A stretch of DNA of 64,000 bases from Aureimonas pseudogalii (GCF_014196835.1 NZ_JACIEK010000008.1:1-64000), one strand, 5' to 3'; shown: positions 34,435-44,236, numbered from the stretch's first letter. The notes: a model not told the origin generated them from the letters alone. A program made the numbers and translations.

Positions 34435-35688
34435 ATGTCCACCTCCGAATTCGTCGCCCGCGTCGCCCGCGCGGAAGAGGCGCTGCGCGCGCTCTTTCCC
34501 GAGACCCCGCTGCAGCTCAACGAGCACCTCTCCGCCCGCTACGGCGCGCGCATCTTCCTCAAGCGCGAGGACCTGACGCCGGTCCGCTCCTACAAGATCC
34601 GCGGCGCCTTCAACTTCATGCGCAAGCGCATCGAGGCGGGTGACACGGCTGCCAGCTTCACCTGCGCCTCCGCCGGCAACCACGCGCAGGGCTTCGCCTT
34701 CGCCTGTCGGCATTTCGGCCTGAAAGGCCGCATCTTCATGCCGGTGACGACGCCGCAGCAGAAGATCGACAAGACCCGCGTCTTCGGCGGCGATGCCGTC
34801 GAGATCGAGCTCGTGGGCGACTTCTTCGACGATTGCTACACGGCCGCCAAGGCCTATGCCGCAACGAGCGGCGCGGCGATGGTGCCGCCCTTCGACCACG
34901 AGGACATCGTCGAGGGCCAGGCGAGCGTTGGGCTGGAGGTCGTGCGCCAGCTCGACGGTGAGACGCCGGACATGCTCGTGCTACCTGTCGGCGGCGGCGG
35001 TCTTGCTTCCGGCATGGCGCGTTATTTCGAGGGCGAGGGCGCCCCGAAGTTCCGCCTCGTGGAGCCCCTGGGTGCGCCCAGCTTGCAGACGAGCCTGCGC
35101 GAGCGCCGCCGGGTGAAACTGCCGCAGATGGAGGGCTTCGTCGACGGCGCGGCCGTGGCCGAGATCGGCGAACTGCCCTTCGAGGTGCTCAGCCGCTTCG
35201 CGCCTGAGCAGGTGATCCTCTCGCCGGAAGGGCGGCTCTGCCAGACCATGCTCGAGATCCTAAACACCGAGGGCATCGTGCTGGAGCCGGCCGGGGCGCT
35301 GGCGATCGACGCGTTGCGTACGCTCGGCCCCGAGCTCAAGGGCAAGACCGTCGTGCTCGTCGTCTCCGGCGGCAATTTCGACTTCGAGCGCCTGCCCGAC
35401 GTCAAGGAGCGGGCGCTGCGCTACGGCGGCCGGAAGAAGTATTTCGTGCTGCGGCTGGCGCAGCGGCCGGGCGCGTTGAAGGATTTCCTCTCGCTGCTCG
35501 GGCCGGACGACGACGTCGCCCGCTTCGAGTACCTCAAGAAATCGGCGCGCGAGTTCGGCTCGATCCTTCTCGGCATCGAGACCAAGGATCCCGGCAATTT
35601 CGACATCCTGCTGCGCCGCTTCGCCGACGAGGGCATCCGCTATCAGGACATCACCGACAACCAGGTGATCGCCGATCTCCTGATCTGA
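34435..35688 (+). CDS. ilvA: Threonine ammonia-lyase (threonine dehydratase)
   Basis: 417 residues. PLP enzyme converting threonine to 2-oxobutanoate for isoleucine synthesis. The PLP lysine lies in VRSYKIRGAFNFM near residue 52, SAGNHAQGFAF is near 80 and the phosphate-binding PVGGGGLASG near 185. The C-terminal 85 residues (LRLAQRPGALKDFL onward) are a single ACT-like regulatory domain, the shorter IlvA form, expected to respond to isoleucine. ATG 34435 begins MSTSEFVARV. Confidence 0.95.
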   Translation: MSTSEFVARVARAEEALRALFPETPLQLNEHLSARYGARIFLKREDLTPVRSYKIRGAFNFMRKRIEAGDTAASFTCASAGNHAQGFAFACRHFGLKGRIFMPVTTPQQKIDKTRVFGGDAVEIELVGDFFDDCYTAAKAYAATSGAAMVPPFDHEDIVEGQASVGLEVVRQLDGETPDMLVLPVGGGGLASGMARYFEGEGAPKFRLVEPLGAPSLQTSLRERRRVKLPQMEGFVDGAAVAEIGELPFEVLSRFAPEQVILSPEGRLCQTMLEILNTEGIVLEPAGALAIDALRTLGPELKGKTVVLVVSGGNFDFERLPDVKERALRYGGRKKYFVLRLAQRPGALKDFLSLLGPDDDVARFEYLKKSAREFGSILLGIETKDPGNFDILLRRFADEGIRYQDITDNQVIADLLI

Positions 35689-35703
35689 AGCTGCCTCGAC
35701 GGG

Positions 35704-36723
35704 TCACGAGGCGGGTAGGGCGCGGATCCAGTCCGCGATCTCGCCCGCCAGTCTCTCCGTCGTGTTGGGCGACGAGATCGCGCCGGCGATGACGTGCTGC
35801 GAGGGGTCGGTGGAATCGGTCACCAGGATCGTCTGGTGCGCGCCGCCCCAGCGACCGACGATGACGTCCGTGCGGGCGGGATCCACCACTTTGTCGCCCT
35901 GCGAGTAGACGAAGAGCGCGGGCAGACGGAGGCTCGCGAAGTCCAGCCCCTGCACGATTTCCACCAGCCGCGCCATCGGCAGCAGCGCGCGCGTCGGATA
36001 GCTCGTCGTCCACTCGTCGTCGACGGTCATCTCCGCCTTGGCGGCCCCGTAGGTCTCGGGGCCGAGATAGGAGATGATCTCGCGCGCGAAGGGCAGAGTC
36101 AGCAGGAACGAGCGCCAGTTCTGCACGGCATAGTTCGGCGAGATTGCCACGAGCCCCGCGAGATCGGTGGAGAGATCGGGACGGCTGGCGGCCAGCGTCG
36201 CCAGCGTCGCGCCGGTCGAGGTGCCGATCACCACCACGCGCTCGCCGAGACGCCGCGCGATCGCCGTCGCCTCGGCCATGTCGTCCACCCAGTCGCCGAC
36301 GCTCGCCTCCGCCATGGCGGCGCCGTCGCGGCCGTGGCCGGTCAGGCGCGTGTAGAACAGGTTGGCGCCGAGGCGCTTGGCGACCTCGTCGGCCAGCGGA
36401 CGCGTCTCGCCCTTGGCACCCGAGAACCCGTGAATGTAGACGAGGGCGATCGGCGTCTTGGAGCGCGAGGCCGGATAGGCCCAGACGATCTCCTTCTCGG
36501 CATTTGATCGAAGATTGGGGATGTCGGCCTCGGTGCGGGCGAGATAGGCGACCGGGTCGTCGCCGATCGCCGACGCGTCGAATGTCGGCGCGAGGCGCGC
36601 GGGCTCCCTCGGTCCGAAGACCCAGACGGCCGCGGCTGCGACGGCGAGAAGGGCGAGGGCGGCGAGGATCAGGCGAAGGCGCAAGCGAAAGTCCGGGGTT
36701 GGCGGAAAGGAGTGGCCACGCAA
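35704..36723 (-). CDS. Membrane-anchored or exported alpha/beta hydrolase
   Basis: 339 residues. The N-terminus has a hydrophobic helix (about 15-37, LRLILAALALLAVAAAAVWV), so the enzyme is anchored or secreted. Hydrolase core: VYIHGFSG near 95, nucleophile motif GTSTGA near 172, the acid in QGDKVVDPA near 280, and His in PSQHVIAG near 310. Substrate unknown. The start is TTG 36723, only 13 bases after the cpdB stop, suggesting the end of one operon running from cysK. Confidence 0.85.
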   Translation of the reverse strand: MRGHSFPPTPDFRLRLRLILAALALLAVAAAAVWVFGPREPARLAPTFDASAIGDDPVAYLARTEADIPNLRSNAEKEIVWAYPASRSKTPIALVYIHGFSGAKGETRPLADEVAKRLGANLFYTRLTGHGRDGAAMAEASVGDWVDDMAEATAIARRLGERVVVIGTSTGATLATLAASRPDLSTDLAGLVAISPNYAVQNWRSFLLTLPFAREIISYLGPETYGAAKAEMTVDDEWTTSYPTRALLPMARLVEIVQGLDFASLRLPALFVYSQGDKVVDPARTDVIVGRWGGAHQTILVTDSTDPSQHVIAGAISSPNTTERLAGEIADWIRALPAS

Positions 36724-36736
36724 TGGCGCGATCGCG

Positions 36737-38707
36737 TCACAGGTGCAACCGGTAGCGGGCGTATCCGTCGTCGGTGCGTCCCGCGCTCTCGGGTTTCAAC
36801 GCGGCGATGTCCTGTAGATGGGCGGCCGAGGCCGGACCCGTCGAAAAGAGCACCGTGGTGTCCGGCACGGGGGCGAGGCGCCAGTTGCCGTCCGCCGCCG
36901 GGTCGATCCGCGGGTTCTCCACGATGTAGCGGATCAACACGTCGCGGTTGGCGTCGGGCGCCACGAAGACGATCTTGTCCGGCCCGATGCCCGGAAACTT
37001 GCCGCCCCCGCCGGCGCGGTAGTTGTTGGTCACGACGACGAACTCCTGCGCGGGGTCGATCGGCTCGCCGCCAAAGGCGAGATCGACGATGCGCGAGGAC
37101 CCCTCGTCCATGAGCTTGCCGTCTCGGTCGAAGCGGGCGGGCTTCGTCACGTCGATCCGGTAGGTCACGCCGTCGATCACGTCGAAATTGTAGGAGGGAA
37201 ACCCGTCCGCGATCAGCGGTTGGTCGCTTCCGCCGGCCTCGACCTGCTGGAAGATGCCGGCCGACATTTCCAGCCAGTCCTTCACGCCGGCGCCCGTCAC
37301 CTTCACCGCCTGCACGGTGTTGGGATAGAGGTAGAGATCGGCGACGTTGCGGATCGCGATCGGGCCGGCGGGAATGTCGGTGTAGTAGTCCGGCCCCGAG
37401 CGACCGCCCGACTTGAAGGGCGCGGCCGCCGACAGGAGCGGCAGCGCGGCGAGGGGCGTGCCCTTCAGGATCTCCTTCATGTACCGGAGCTGCGCCTGGT
37501 TCACGATCTGCACGGACGGGTCGTCGGCGACGAGCGCGAAATACGAATAGAGCGGCGCCGTGGTCTCGCCGACGGGCGTGCGCACATAGGTCAGCGTCGC
37601 CTCGTGGTCGGCCTTGGCTGCGGCGAGCACTTCCGGCTTGCTCTCGACGAGAGCTCGCGGCGTGCGGTCCACCCGCTCGAAGATCGGGCGCAGCTCGTTC
37701 GTTGCGGAGACGATGGCCCAGCCCTCGCCCCGGCGCTCCAGAAGGAGATCGACCAGTCCGAGATCGGAGCCCCAGAAGCCCGCCATGACAGCGGGCTTGC
37801 CGTGCAGCGTACCCGCTACCGCGTCGACGTTCTCGATCCCGGCGAAGTCCTCGCCGGGAAAGCGCAGGTGCTGGTGCCCGGTCAGCACGACGTCGATGCC
37901 CTCCACCGCCGCCAGTTGCAGCGAGGCGTTCTCGAGGCCGGCATCGTCCGCGCTTCCCGCTGCGATGCCCGAATGCGAGAGCGCCACAACGATCTGCGCG
38001 CCCTGCGCCCGCAGGCGCGGCACCAGTGCGCGCGCTGTTTCGACGATGCCACGTGTCGAGGCCTTGCCGGCGAGGTTCTGCGCGTCCCACACGGTGATCT
38101 GCGGCGGCAGGAAGCCGATGACGCCGATGCGGATCGGCTGGCGCGAGCCGTCGCCGAGCGCGATCTCGCGATCGAGGATGACGTGGGGTGGCACGATGCG
38201 TTCGTCCGACGCGGGATCGGCGACCAGCGCGCCCTTCGCCAGGTTGGCGCTGACGATCGGAAAGTTCGCGGGCGCGATGACGTTTGCGAGGAAATCCAGC
38301 CCGTAGTTGAATTCGTGGTTGCCGAGCGTCCCCGCGTCATAGCCGAGCACGTTCATCGCCGCGATCACGGGGTGGGCGTCGCCGCGCTTCATGCCCTTCT
38401 GGAAGGCGACGTAGTCGCCCATCGGGTTGCCCTGGAGGAAGTCGCCATTATCGAACAGAAGCGTGTTTGTGGCCTCGGCACGGATCTGGTCGATGATGGT
38501 GGCGGTGCGGGCGAGGCCGACGGTCGGCGTCTCCTTGTCGGCGTAATAATCGTAGGGGAAGACGTTCACGTGGAGATCGGTCGTCTCCATGATGCGCAGA
38601 TGCGCCTGCCGCTCAGTCGCTTTCGCGCTGAACGGATGCAACGCGGCGCCGGCGACGGCCGCGCCGGCGACGAGGAAGTCTCTGCGGTTCAACGCGGTCG
38701 GTGCCAT
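36737..38707 (-). CDS. cpdB: 2',3'-cyclic-nucleotide 2'-phosphodiesterase / 3'-nucleotidase
   Basis: 656 residues from ATG 38707 (AAGGAGG six bases upstream). A Tat-type signal NRRDFLVAGAAVAGAALHPF fits periplasmic export through the TatABC system encoded near the right end of this window. The metallophosphoesterase domain has METTDLHVNV, DNGDFLQGNP, GNHEFNYG and VLTGHQHLRF; the 5'-nucleotidase C-terminal domain follows from about residue 380. It scavenges phosphate and nucleosides from RNA breakdown products. Confidence 0.93.
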   Translation of the reverse strand: MAPTALNRRDFLVAGAAVAGAALHPFSAKATERQAHLRIMETTDLHVNVFPYDYYADKETPTVGLARTATIIDQIRAEATNTLLFDNGDFLQGNPMGDYVAFQKGMKRGDAHPVIAAMNVLGYDAGTLGNHEFNYGLDFLANVIAPANFPIVSANLAKGALVADPASDERIVPPHVILDREIALGDGSRQPIRIGVIGFLPPQITVWDAQNLAGKASTRGIVETARALVPRLRAQGAQIVVALSHSGIAAGSADDAGLENASLQLAAVEGIDVVLTGHQHLRFPGEDFAGIENVDAVAGTLHGKPAVMAGFWGSDLGLVDLLLERRGEGWAIVSATNELRPIFERVDRTPRALVESKPEVLAAAKADHEATLTYVRTPVGETTAPLYSYFALVADDPSVQIVNQAQLRYMKEILKGTPLAALPLLSAAAPFKSGGRSGPDYYTDIPAGPIAIRNVADLYLYPNTVQAVKVTGAGVKDWLEMSAGIFQQVEAGGSDQPLIADGFPSYNFDVIDGVTYRIDVTKPARFDRDGKLMDEGSSRIVDLAFGGEPIDPAQEFVVVTNNYRAGGGGKFPGIGPDKIVFVAPDANRDVLIRYIVENPRIDPAADGNWRLAPVPDTTVLFSTGPASAAHLQDIAALKPESAGRTDDGYARYRLHL

Positions 38708-38750
38708 CAGTCCCTCCTTCTTCGATCGAGCGTCGGCGAGTGACCCGTCG

Positions 38751-39272
38751 TCAGTCGCCATAGGCCGGCGTCGAGACCTCGCGGGTCGAGACCGGACGGA
38801 AACCCATCTTGCGATAGAGCGGCAGGGCGGCGGGATGGTCGAGCGTGTTGGTCTCGACAGTGAGGGCGCCCGGATGCTCCTCGAAGCCGGCGAGGATCGC
38901 CTGCGAGAGCAGCGGACGCGACAATCCCATGGCGCGGAACTGCGGCAGGACCGCGAAATGCACGAGCCGCGTCTCGCGCGGCGCGCGGCCGGCATCGAGC
39001 TCGAACCAGCCGGCCGGCGCGCCATCGCAATAGAGTACGCGGATGCGAACGTTCGGGCCGTGTATCTCTCGCTGCAGCCCGGCATCGCTCAGAATGCGCG
39101 ACGTCCAGTGATGGGGGCGCCCCACGGCGTCGTAGAGATAGCGGTAGTAGTCCAACGGGATCCGGCGAACCGCCAGCACCGCATGGTGGCGTCCGCTGGC
39201 GGGGAACGGCGTCGGCTGCTCGGGCGGCTGGTGCATCACGAGCTGGGTGACGATGGTCTTGAGAATGCGCAT
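38751..39272 (-). CDS. GNAT-family N-acetyltransferase
   Basis: 173 residues from ATG 39272. Acetyl-CoA binding region LVHFAVLPQFRAMGLSRPLL near residue 105, then AALPLYRKMGFRPVS near 155, the GNAT C-terminal signature. The acceptor substrate is unknown. It lies 17 bases after sseA and 43 bases ahead of cpdB on the same strand. Confidence 0.87.
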   Translation of the reverse strand: MRILKTIVTQLVMHQPPEQPTPFPASGRHHAVLAVRRIPLDYYRYLYDAVGRPHHWTSRILSDAGLQREIHGPNVRIRVLYCDGAPAGWFELDAGRAPRETRLVHFAVLPQFRAMGLSRPLLSQAILAGFEEHPGALTVETNTLDHPAALPLYRKMGFRPVSTREVSTPAYGD

Positions 39273-39289
39273 CGATCGAACTTCGGCCT

Positions 39290-40180
39290 TCAACGGGCGG
39301 GACCCGTCTCGACCGGCGTCGTCTCGCTCGATCCCCATTCGGTCCACGACCCGTCATAGAGCGCGACGTCGCGCTTGCCGAGAGAGGCCAGAGCGAAGCT
39401 GATCGCCGCCGCCGTGACGCCGGAGCCGCAGGACGTGACCACGGGTCGGTCGAGATCGACGCCCGCCTCGCGGAAGACGCCGCGCAGCGCCTCCGGCGGC
39501 TTCAGGCGTCCACCTTCCGCGAGCGAGCCGATCGGTACCGATCGCGCACCCGGCATATGGCCGGATCGCACGCCCGCGCGCGGCTCCGGCGCCTCGCCGC
39601 GGAAGCGCTCGGCCGGGCGCGCGTCGGCGATCTCTCGCGAGCCGTCCGCGACGATCGACTGCATCGCCTCGAAGCCGACCACGGCACCTGGATCGAGCTC
39701 GGCCCGGAAGGCGGCGGTGCGAGGCCGCGCCGGTCCCGTCTCGACGGGCAGACCGGCCGCCGTCCACGCCGGAAAGCCGCCGTCGAGGAGGCGCACGTCG
39801 CGCGCACCGAAGGCGCGCAACATCCACCAGACGCGGGGGGCGCTGAAGAAGCCGAGCCCGTCATAGACGACGATCGTGTCGGTGTCGGCGATGCCGAGCG
39901 CCGTCATCGCCGCAGCGAACGCTTCGGCATTCGGCAGCGTGTGCGGCAGCGCCGCGGTCTCGTCTACCACCGCGTCCTGATCGAAGAACACCGCGCCGGG
40001 AACGTGCCCCGCCTCGAACTCGGGTCTCGCGAACCGCCCCTGTGCCGGCAGATACCAAGAGGCATCGACGACCGACAGGCCGGGGCGTCCGAGATGTTCG
40101 GCGAGATCGGCGGGGGCGATGAGGAAGGGGTTGGCGGTCAAGTCGGCATGCCCTAGCGTATGGTCGGTTCGGCGCAGCAT
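39290..40180 (-). CDS. sseA: 3-mercaptopyruvate / thiosulfate sulfurtransferase
   Basis: 296 residues with two rhodanese domains. The first includes VVDASWYLPAQ, HVPGAVFFDQD and FSAPRVWWMLRAFG; the second has GHMPGARSVPIG and the active-site loop SCGSGVTA with catalytic Cys near residue 252. CGSGVTA is typical of mercaptopyruvate sulfurtransferases. ATG 40180 is the only ATG available, though the family often begins nearer residue 12. Part of a sulfur-related run behind cysK and alaX. Confidence 0.92.
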   Translation of the reverse strand: MLRRTDHTLGHADLTANPFLIAPADLAEHLGRPGLSVVDASWYLPAQGRFARPEFEAGHVPGAVFFDQDAVVDETAALPHTLPNAEAFAAAMTALGIADTDTIVVYDGLGFFSAPRVWWMLRAFGARDVRLLDGGFPAWTAAGLPVETGPARPRTAAFRAELDPGAVVGFEAMQSIVADGSREIADARPAERFRGEAPEPRAGVRSGHMPGARSVPIGSLAEGGRLKPPEALRGVFREAGVDLDRPVVTSCGSGVTAAAISFALASLGKRDVALYDGSWTEWGSSETTPVETGPAR

Positions 40181-40216
40181 AAACGGGCGCCGAGACCGGT
40201 GGAAGGGATGCCGGGC

Positions 40217-40960
40217 TCAGCTGGCCGGAAGAGGGCCGAATCGGATGCGGAACCGCCGGTTCTCCTTGCCCTTCTTCTCGATCTTGCCGATGTGGATCTC
40301 GCCGACCTCGGACGTCTCCTGCACATGCGTGCCGCCGCAGGGCTGCGTGTCGACAGTGCCGTCGTCGCCGATGCAGACGAGGCGGATGCGCCCGCCGCCG
40401 CGCGGCGGCTTGACGTTCTTCGACTTCACGAGATCGGGGTTCGCGTCGAGTTCGGCATCGGTGATCCAGCGTGTGAAGACGGGATGGTTGGCCTCCACGA
40501 GGTCCATCAGCCGGGCGGTAATCTCCGCCTTGTCCGCGGCGGCCTCCGGAATGTCGAAATCGACGCGGCTCTCGTCCTCGCCGACCGCCGCGCCCGTCAC
40601 CGGATAGGGGCAGGCGACAGTGAGGAGATGGCAGGCCGTGTGCATGCGCATCAGCTTGTAGCGCCGGGCCCAGTCGAGATGCAGCACGAGCGTCTCGCCT
40701 GGCGAGGGGAGCGCCTCGTCCTCCGCCGGCATCATCACGATGGTGGCCCGGTCTTCGCCATACCGCGTGTCCGCGATCGCGATCTGCCGGCCGTCCTCCG
40801 TCTCGACGAAGCCGGTGTCGCCCGGCTGTCCGCCGCTGCTGGCGTAGAAGTTGGTGCGGTCGAACACGAGGCCGCGTTCGCCCTCCAGGCGCAGGAGACG
40901 CGCTTCGAGGGTCGAGAGATAGGCGTCGTCCGCGTAGGCGGCTTCCGTCTCGCCGGCCAT
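40217..40960 (-). CDS. alaX: Alanyl-tRNA editing protein (AlaX type)
   Basis: 247 residues. Free-standing editing domain that hydrolyses Ser or Gly from mischarged tRNA-Ala. Zinc ligands are visible in MHTACHLL and CGGTHVQET, with the N-terminal RTNFYASSGGQPGD. Its ATG overlaps the cysK stop by one base (TGATG), so the two are translationally coupled. Confidence 0.92.
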   Translation of the reverse strand: MAGETEAAYADDAYLSTLEARLLRLEGERGLVFDRTNFYASSGGQPGDTGFVETEDGRQIAIADTRYGEDRATIVMMPAEDEALPSPGETLVLHLDWARRYKLMRMHTACHLLTVACPYPVTGAAVGEDESRVDFDIPEAAADKAEITARLMDLVEANHPVFTRWITDAELDANPDLVKSKNVKPPRGGGRIRLVCIGDDGTVDTQPCGGTHVQETSEVGEIHIGKIEKKGKENRRFRIRFGPLPAS

Positions 40961-42000
40961 CAGGACGCTGCCTCGAAGGGCACGTCGAACTGTGGCTCTC
41001 GGCCGATCCAGCCAGGCACCGGCAGGTTCTTCGAACGCAGGAACTCGGGGTTGAAGAGCTTCGACTGGTAGCGGTTGCCGTAGTCGCAGAGGATCGTCAC
41101 GATCGTATGGCCGGGACCCATCTCGCGCGCCATGCGGATGGCGCCGGCGATGTTGATGCCCGACGAGCCGCCGAGGCAGAGGCCTTCCTCGCCGATGAGA
41201 TCGAACACGATCGGCAGGGCCTCGGCGTCGGGAATGCGATAGGCGAAGTCCGGTGTGAACCCTTCGAGATTGGCGGTGATGCGGCCTTGACCGATTCCCT
41301 CCGTGATCGAGGAGCCTTCGGCCTTGAGTTCACCCTCGGTATAGTAGCTGAAGAGCGAGGCGCCCTCGGGATCGGCGATACCGATCTTCACGTGGCCGGA
41401 ATGGCGCTTCAGGCCCATCGCGACGCCCGCCAGCGTGCCGCCGGTGCCGACCGCGCAGACGAAGCCGTCGATCTGCCCGTCGGTCTGGTGCCAGATCTCC
41501 TCGGCGGTGGTGACGACATGCCCGTCGCGGTTGGCGAGGTTGTCGAACTGGTTGGCCCAGATGGCGCCCTGCGGATGGCTGCGGGCGAGCTGCTCGGCGA
41601 GACGGCCCGACAGCTTCACGTAGTTGTTCGGGTTCTTGTAGGGGACCGCGGGAACCTCGATCAGCTCCGCGCCCATCAGGCGCAACGCGTCCTTCTTCTC
41701 CTGGCTTTGCGTGTCGGGAATGACGATCACGGTGCGGTAGCCGAGCGCATCGGCCACGAGGGACAGGCCGATGCCGGTGTTGCCCGCGGTGCCCTCGACG
41801 ATGATGCCGCCGGGCTGCAGCAGACCCTTTTCCTCGGCGTCGCGGATGATGAACAGCCCGGCGCGGTCCTTCACCGACTGGCCGGGATTCATGAATTCGG
41901 CCTTGCCGTAGATCTCGCAGCCCGTGAGTTCGGACGCCTTGGCAAGACGGATGAGCGGCGTGTTGCCGATGGCGTCGATCACGGAGGGGAAGCGGGACAT
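40960..42000 (-). CDS. cysK: Cysteine synthase A
   Basis: 346 residues from ATG 42000. PLP enzyme making cysteine from O-acetylserine and sulfide. AEFMNPGQSVKDRAGLF holds the PLP lysine near residue 45, GTAGNTGIGLSLVA follows, and the phosphate-binding loop is GTGGTLAG near 185. The C-terminus has GGSSGINIAGA. First gene of the leftward run cysK-alaX-sseA-GNAT-cpdB-hydrolase, with gaps of 43 bases or less. Confidence 0.94.
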   Translation of the reverse strand: MSRFPSVIDAIGNTPLIRLAKASELTGCEIYGKAEFMNPGQSVKDRAGLFIIRDAEEKGLLQPGGIIVEGTAGNTGIGLSLVADALGYRTVIVIPDTQSQEKKDALRLMGAELIEVPAVPYKNPNNYVKLSGRLAEQLARSHPQGAIWANQFDNLANRDGHVVTTAEEIWHQTDGQIDGFVCAVGTGGTLAGVAMGLKRHSGHVKIGIADPEGASLFSYYTEGELKAEGSSITEGIGQGRITANLEGFTPDFAYRIPDAEALPIVFDLIGEEGLCLGGSSGINIAGAIRMAREMGPGHTIVTILCDYGNRYQSKLFNPEFLRSKNLPVPGWIGREPQFDVPFEAAS

Positions 42001-42206
42001 GGTCTCTGCAGCGCTGGTTGCGGTCGTCGAACCGTAGGGTCGCCCTCGCGAAGCGGCAAGAACCGTCGTTCCAACAACCGCGCTCGTGGCGCAAAGTTCA
42101 GCCGACTCGAGCAAGACCGCCGACGACCCCGCGCCATCCCCTGTTCACGGCAGGAAACGTCGCCTCGCTCGATGGGCCTCGCTGATCGGCACGGGCGGAC
42201 GGGCGC

Positions 42207-42923
42207 TTAAAGATCCTTGCGGTCTCGCAGCAGCCCGAGACCGTCGAGTCGGTCGGCATGGCGGCGGGTCGCCAGCACGATGCATCCCCGGCGGGCGCCC
42301 GTCTCGTCGGCCGAGGCAACGGCGGGATAGAAACGGCTCCAGCCCGCCAGCGGCGGCAGGTAGCGTTCGTTCAACGGGTGACCGCCATACAGGGCGACGC
42401 CGTATCCGGGGTCGCCCGGAACCTCGAAATCATCGATCATCACCACGGCGTCACTCCAGCGCGCGTGGATGATCCGCAGCTCTTCGTGTCGGGGAACGTC
42501 CTCCTGCCAGTGCGCATCGAGGTAGAAGAAGGTGGACGGATGCGTCGGGCGGTCCGCCAGGGCCTTGAGGAAAAGCCGCGAATCGCCGTGCACGAGCCGA
42601 ATCTTCGGCTGTTCGCGGGCGCATCGCACCGCCGCGAACTTGTAGAATCGCTCGACGAGTTCGACGGAATGGACGTCGCCCTTCGACACCTCCGCCAGGA
42701 AGCAGGTGGTGGTGCCGCGAAAGGCCCCGGTCTCGACCACCTCGTCGATCGGCACGGCCTCGAAAATGTCTTTGACGAGCTGACGGCGACGGACCTGCCC
42801 GTTCATCGGGCCACCCCAACTGCAGTGATAGCCCGGCCGCGCCAGATCGAGCCTGACGGCCCAGTCGACGGGAAGTCTGTTGGTGAGCGCGCGGTAGGCA
42901 CGTTCGCTGAAGCTCAATGCCAT
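42207..42923 (-). CDS. Class I SAM-dependent methyltransferase-like protein
   Basis: 238 residues from ATG 42923; an ATG at 42980 is possible. VVETGAFRGTTTCFLAE near residue 63 is the SAM-binding motif I, SVELVERFYKFA is the acidic strand after it, and FFYLDAHWQEDVP and VMIDDFEVPGDPG resemble sugar- or surface-related methyltransferases of this type. Substrate unknown. Confidence 0.8.
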   Translation of the reverse strand: MALSFSERAYRALTNRLPVDWAVRLDLARPGYHCSWGGPMNGQVRRRQLVKDIFEAVPIDEVVETGAFRGTTTCFLAEVSKGDVHSVELVERFYKFAAVRCAREQPKIRLVHGDSRLFLKALADRPTHPSTFFYLDAHWQEDVPRHEELRIIHARWSDAVVMIDDFEVPGDPGYGVALYGGHPLNERYLPPLAGWSRFYPAVASADETGARRGCIVLATRRHADRLDGLGLLRDRKDL

Positions 42924-43347
42924 CGCCGACCCATCTCCCGTTGTCGGTCGCCCGGCCGCAAATGGGCCGTCGATCATCACGAAGCGGAGGGCGGTTTCGC
43001 GGAGTTCAAAGCTTCGCTCGAAGGTCTCGATCGAAGCTTTGACAAGATGACGGCCGTCCCCTTGCCCTGATCAGCTCTCATCATGGCTTAGTTGTCTACC
43101 GACCGTTGCTGTAAACCTTAAGGAGGATCTTTGGAGCTCTCATCCCCGCGCACAGGTCCGCTCTCAGGCGGTCGCCCTATCGTGCCCGCCACCGATCATC
43201 GTCGATGCGAGCAGACCGTTACGGTGCGGAAACCTTGGTAGGGAAGACGAGCGCACGGTCGCAAAGACGAGAGCTGGAAAACTTGCCGCCTTGTCGCGCT
43301 GCTCGCAATTTCGTTTGGATTGGTGCTGAACGCCGAGCGAAAAGACT
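42924..43347. other. Gap between methyltransferase and tRNA-Asn
   Basis: 424 bases. No gene supported. TTGTCTACCGACC near 43090 may be promoter material, but no hexamer pair convinces. Confidence 0.4.
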
Positions 43348-43422
43348 TGGCTCCCCGGGCCGGATTCGAACCAGCGACCGATCGATTAACAGTCGATTGC
43401 TCTACCACTGAGCTACCGGGGA
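43348..43422 (-). tRNA. tRNA-Asn (anticodon GUU)
   Basis: Minus strand begins TCCCCGGTAGCTCAGTGGTA, the anticodon loop is CTGTTAA (anticodon GTT), the T loop is GGTTCGAATCC, and the 3' end is CGGGGAGCCA with encoded CCA. 75 bases; the cloverleaf pairs fully. Confidence 0.96.
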
Positions 43423-43606
43423 ACGGTCCGCATCGGTTGCGGACGAGGCCCCTATAGCAGCCGAAAATTCGATTTGCCAACCCGCGTCGTCGCGAAACCG
43501 CGAAATAATTTGCCCGCCTCCAATTCGGCGCGGTTCCGCCGTAACCCGCTCGCCACCATGTGTCGCTATGAGACGCCGACGCATTTCGTCCGGGAGCGCA
43601 TTCCTC

Positions 43607-43960
43607 ATGACACCCTCCTCGCCGCCCAAGCGGGACCTCTTCCGCCTTCGCGGCAACACGATCGAACTGTTCGGTCGCACGCTGCGGCTCCCGGCCAACC
43701 GAATCGCGCGCATGACGATGGGCGTCGCCTTCATGATCGGGGGCGTGTTCAGCTTTCTGCCGGTGCTTGGCATCTGGATGTTGCCGCTGGGCCTTCTGAT
43801 CCTCTCCATCGACCTGCGCTTCGTGCGCCGATGGCGTCGCAGGGCAGACGTCAAATGGGGTCGGCGGCGCCGGGCGCGGGCCGTGCTGGTGCGATCCGGG
43901 GCGGAAACGAGGAAGGGGCGCTTTGCCTGGGTCCGGATCCCTTCGTTCGGACGACGCTGA
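43607..43960 (+). CDS. Small PGPGW-like transmembrane protein
   Basis: 117 residues from ATG 43607 (GGGAG about 11 bases upstream; an ATG at 43568 is less likely). Two hydrophobic segments near residues 38-75 (TMGVAFMIGGVFSFLPVLG, then MLPLGLLILSID) match the PGPGW-type membrane family, followed by a very Arg-rich cytoplasmic tail. Function unknown. Confidence 0.7.
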   Translation: MTPSSPPKRDLFRLRGNTIELFGRTLRLPANRIARMTMGVAFMIGGVFSFLPVLGIWMLPLGLLILSIDLRFVRRWRRRADVKWGRRRRARAVLVRSGAETRKGRFAWVRIPSFGRR

Positions 43961-44055
43961 GACGGCATGACGCCGGCCGACCGGCGGGAATCGCATCGAG
44001 CGATCGTCCGCCCCTTGCATGGCGGGCCGCCGCGAAGTAGGTAGCCCCTCGTCGA

Positions 44056-44129
44056 GGCCTCGTGGCGGAGTGGTTACGCAGAGGACTGCAAATCCTTGCA
44101 CGGGGGTTCGATTCCCTCCGAGGCCTCCA
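44056..44129 (+). tRNA. tRNA-Cys (anticodon GCA)
   Basis: Starts GGCCTCGTGGCGGAGTGGTT, the anticodon loop is CTGCAAA (anticodon GCA), the T loop is GGTTCGATTCC, and the 3' end GAGGCC is followed by T and encoded CCA. 74 bases with a complete cloverleaf. Confidence 0.96.
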
Positions 44130-44236
44130 GCCCCTTTTCTCTTGGTCGATCCCATCCCGGCACACCGCGCGGTGCTTGCCAGTGTGCGTGCGCGCGCCTA
44201 AGGGGAGTCGCCGAAACAACCTTTCCGGGACCTGCC

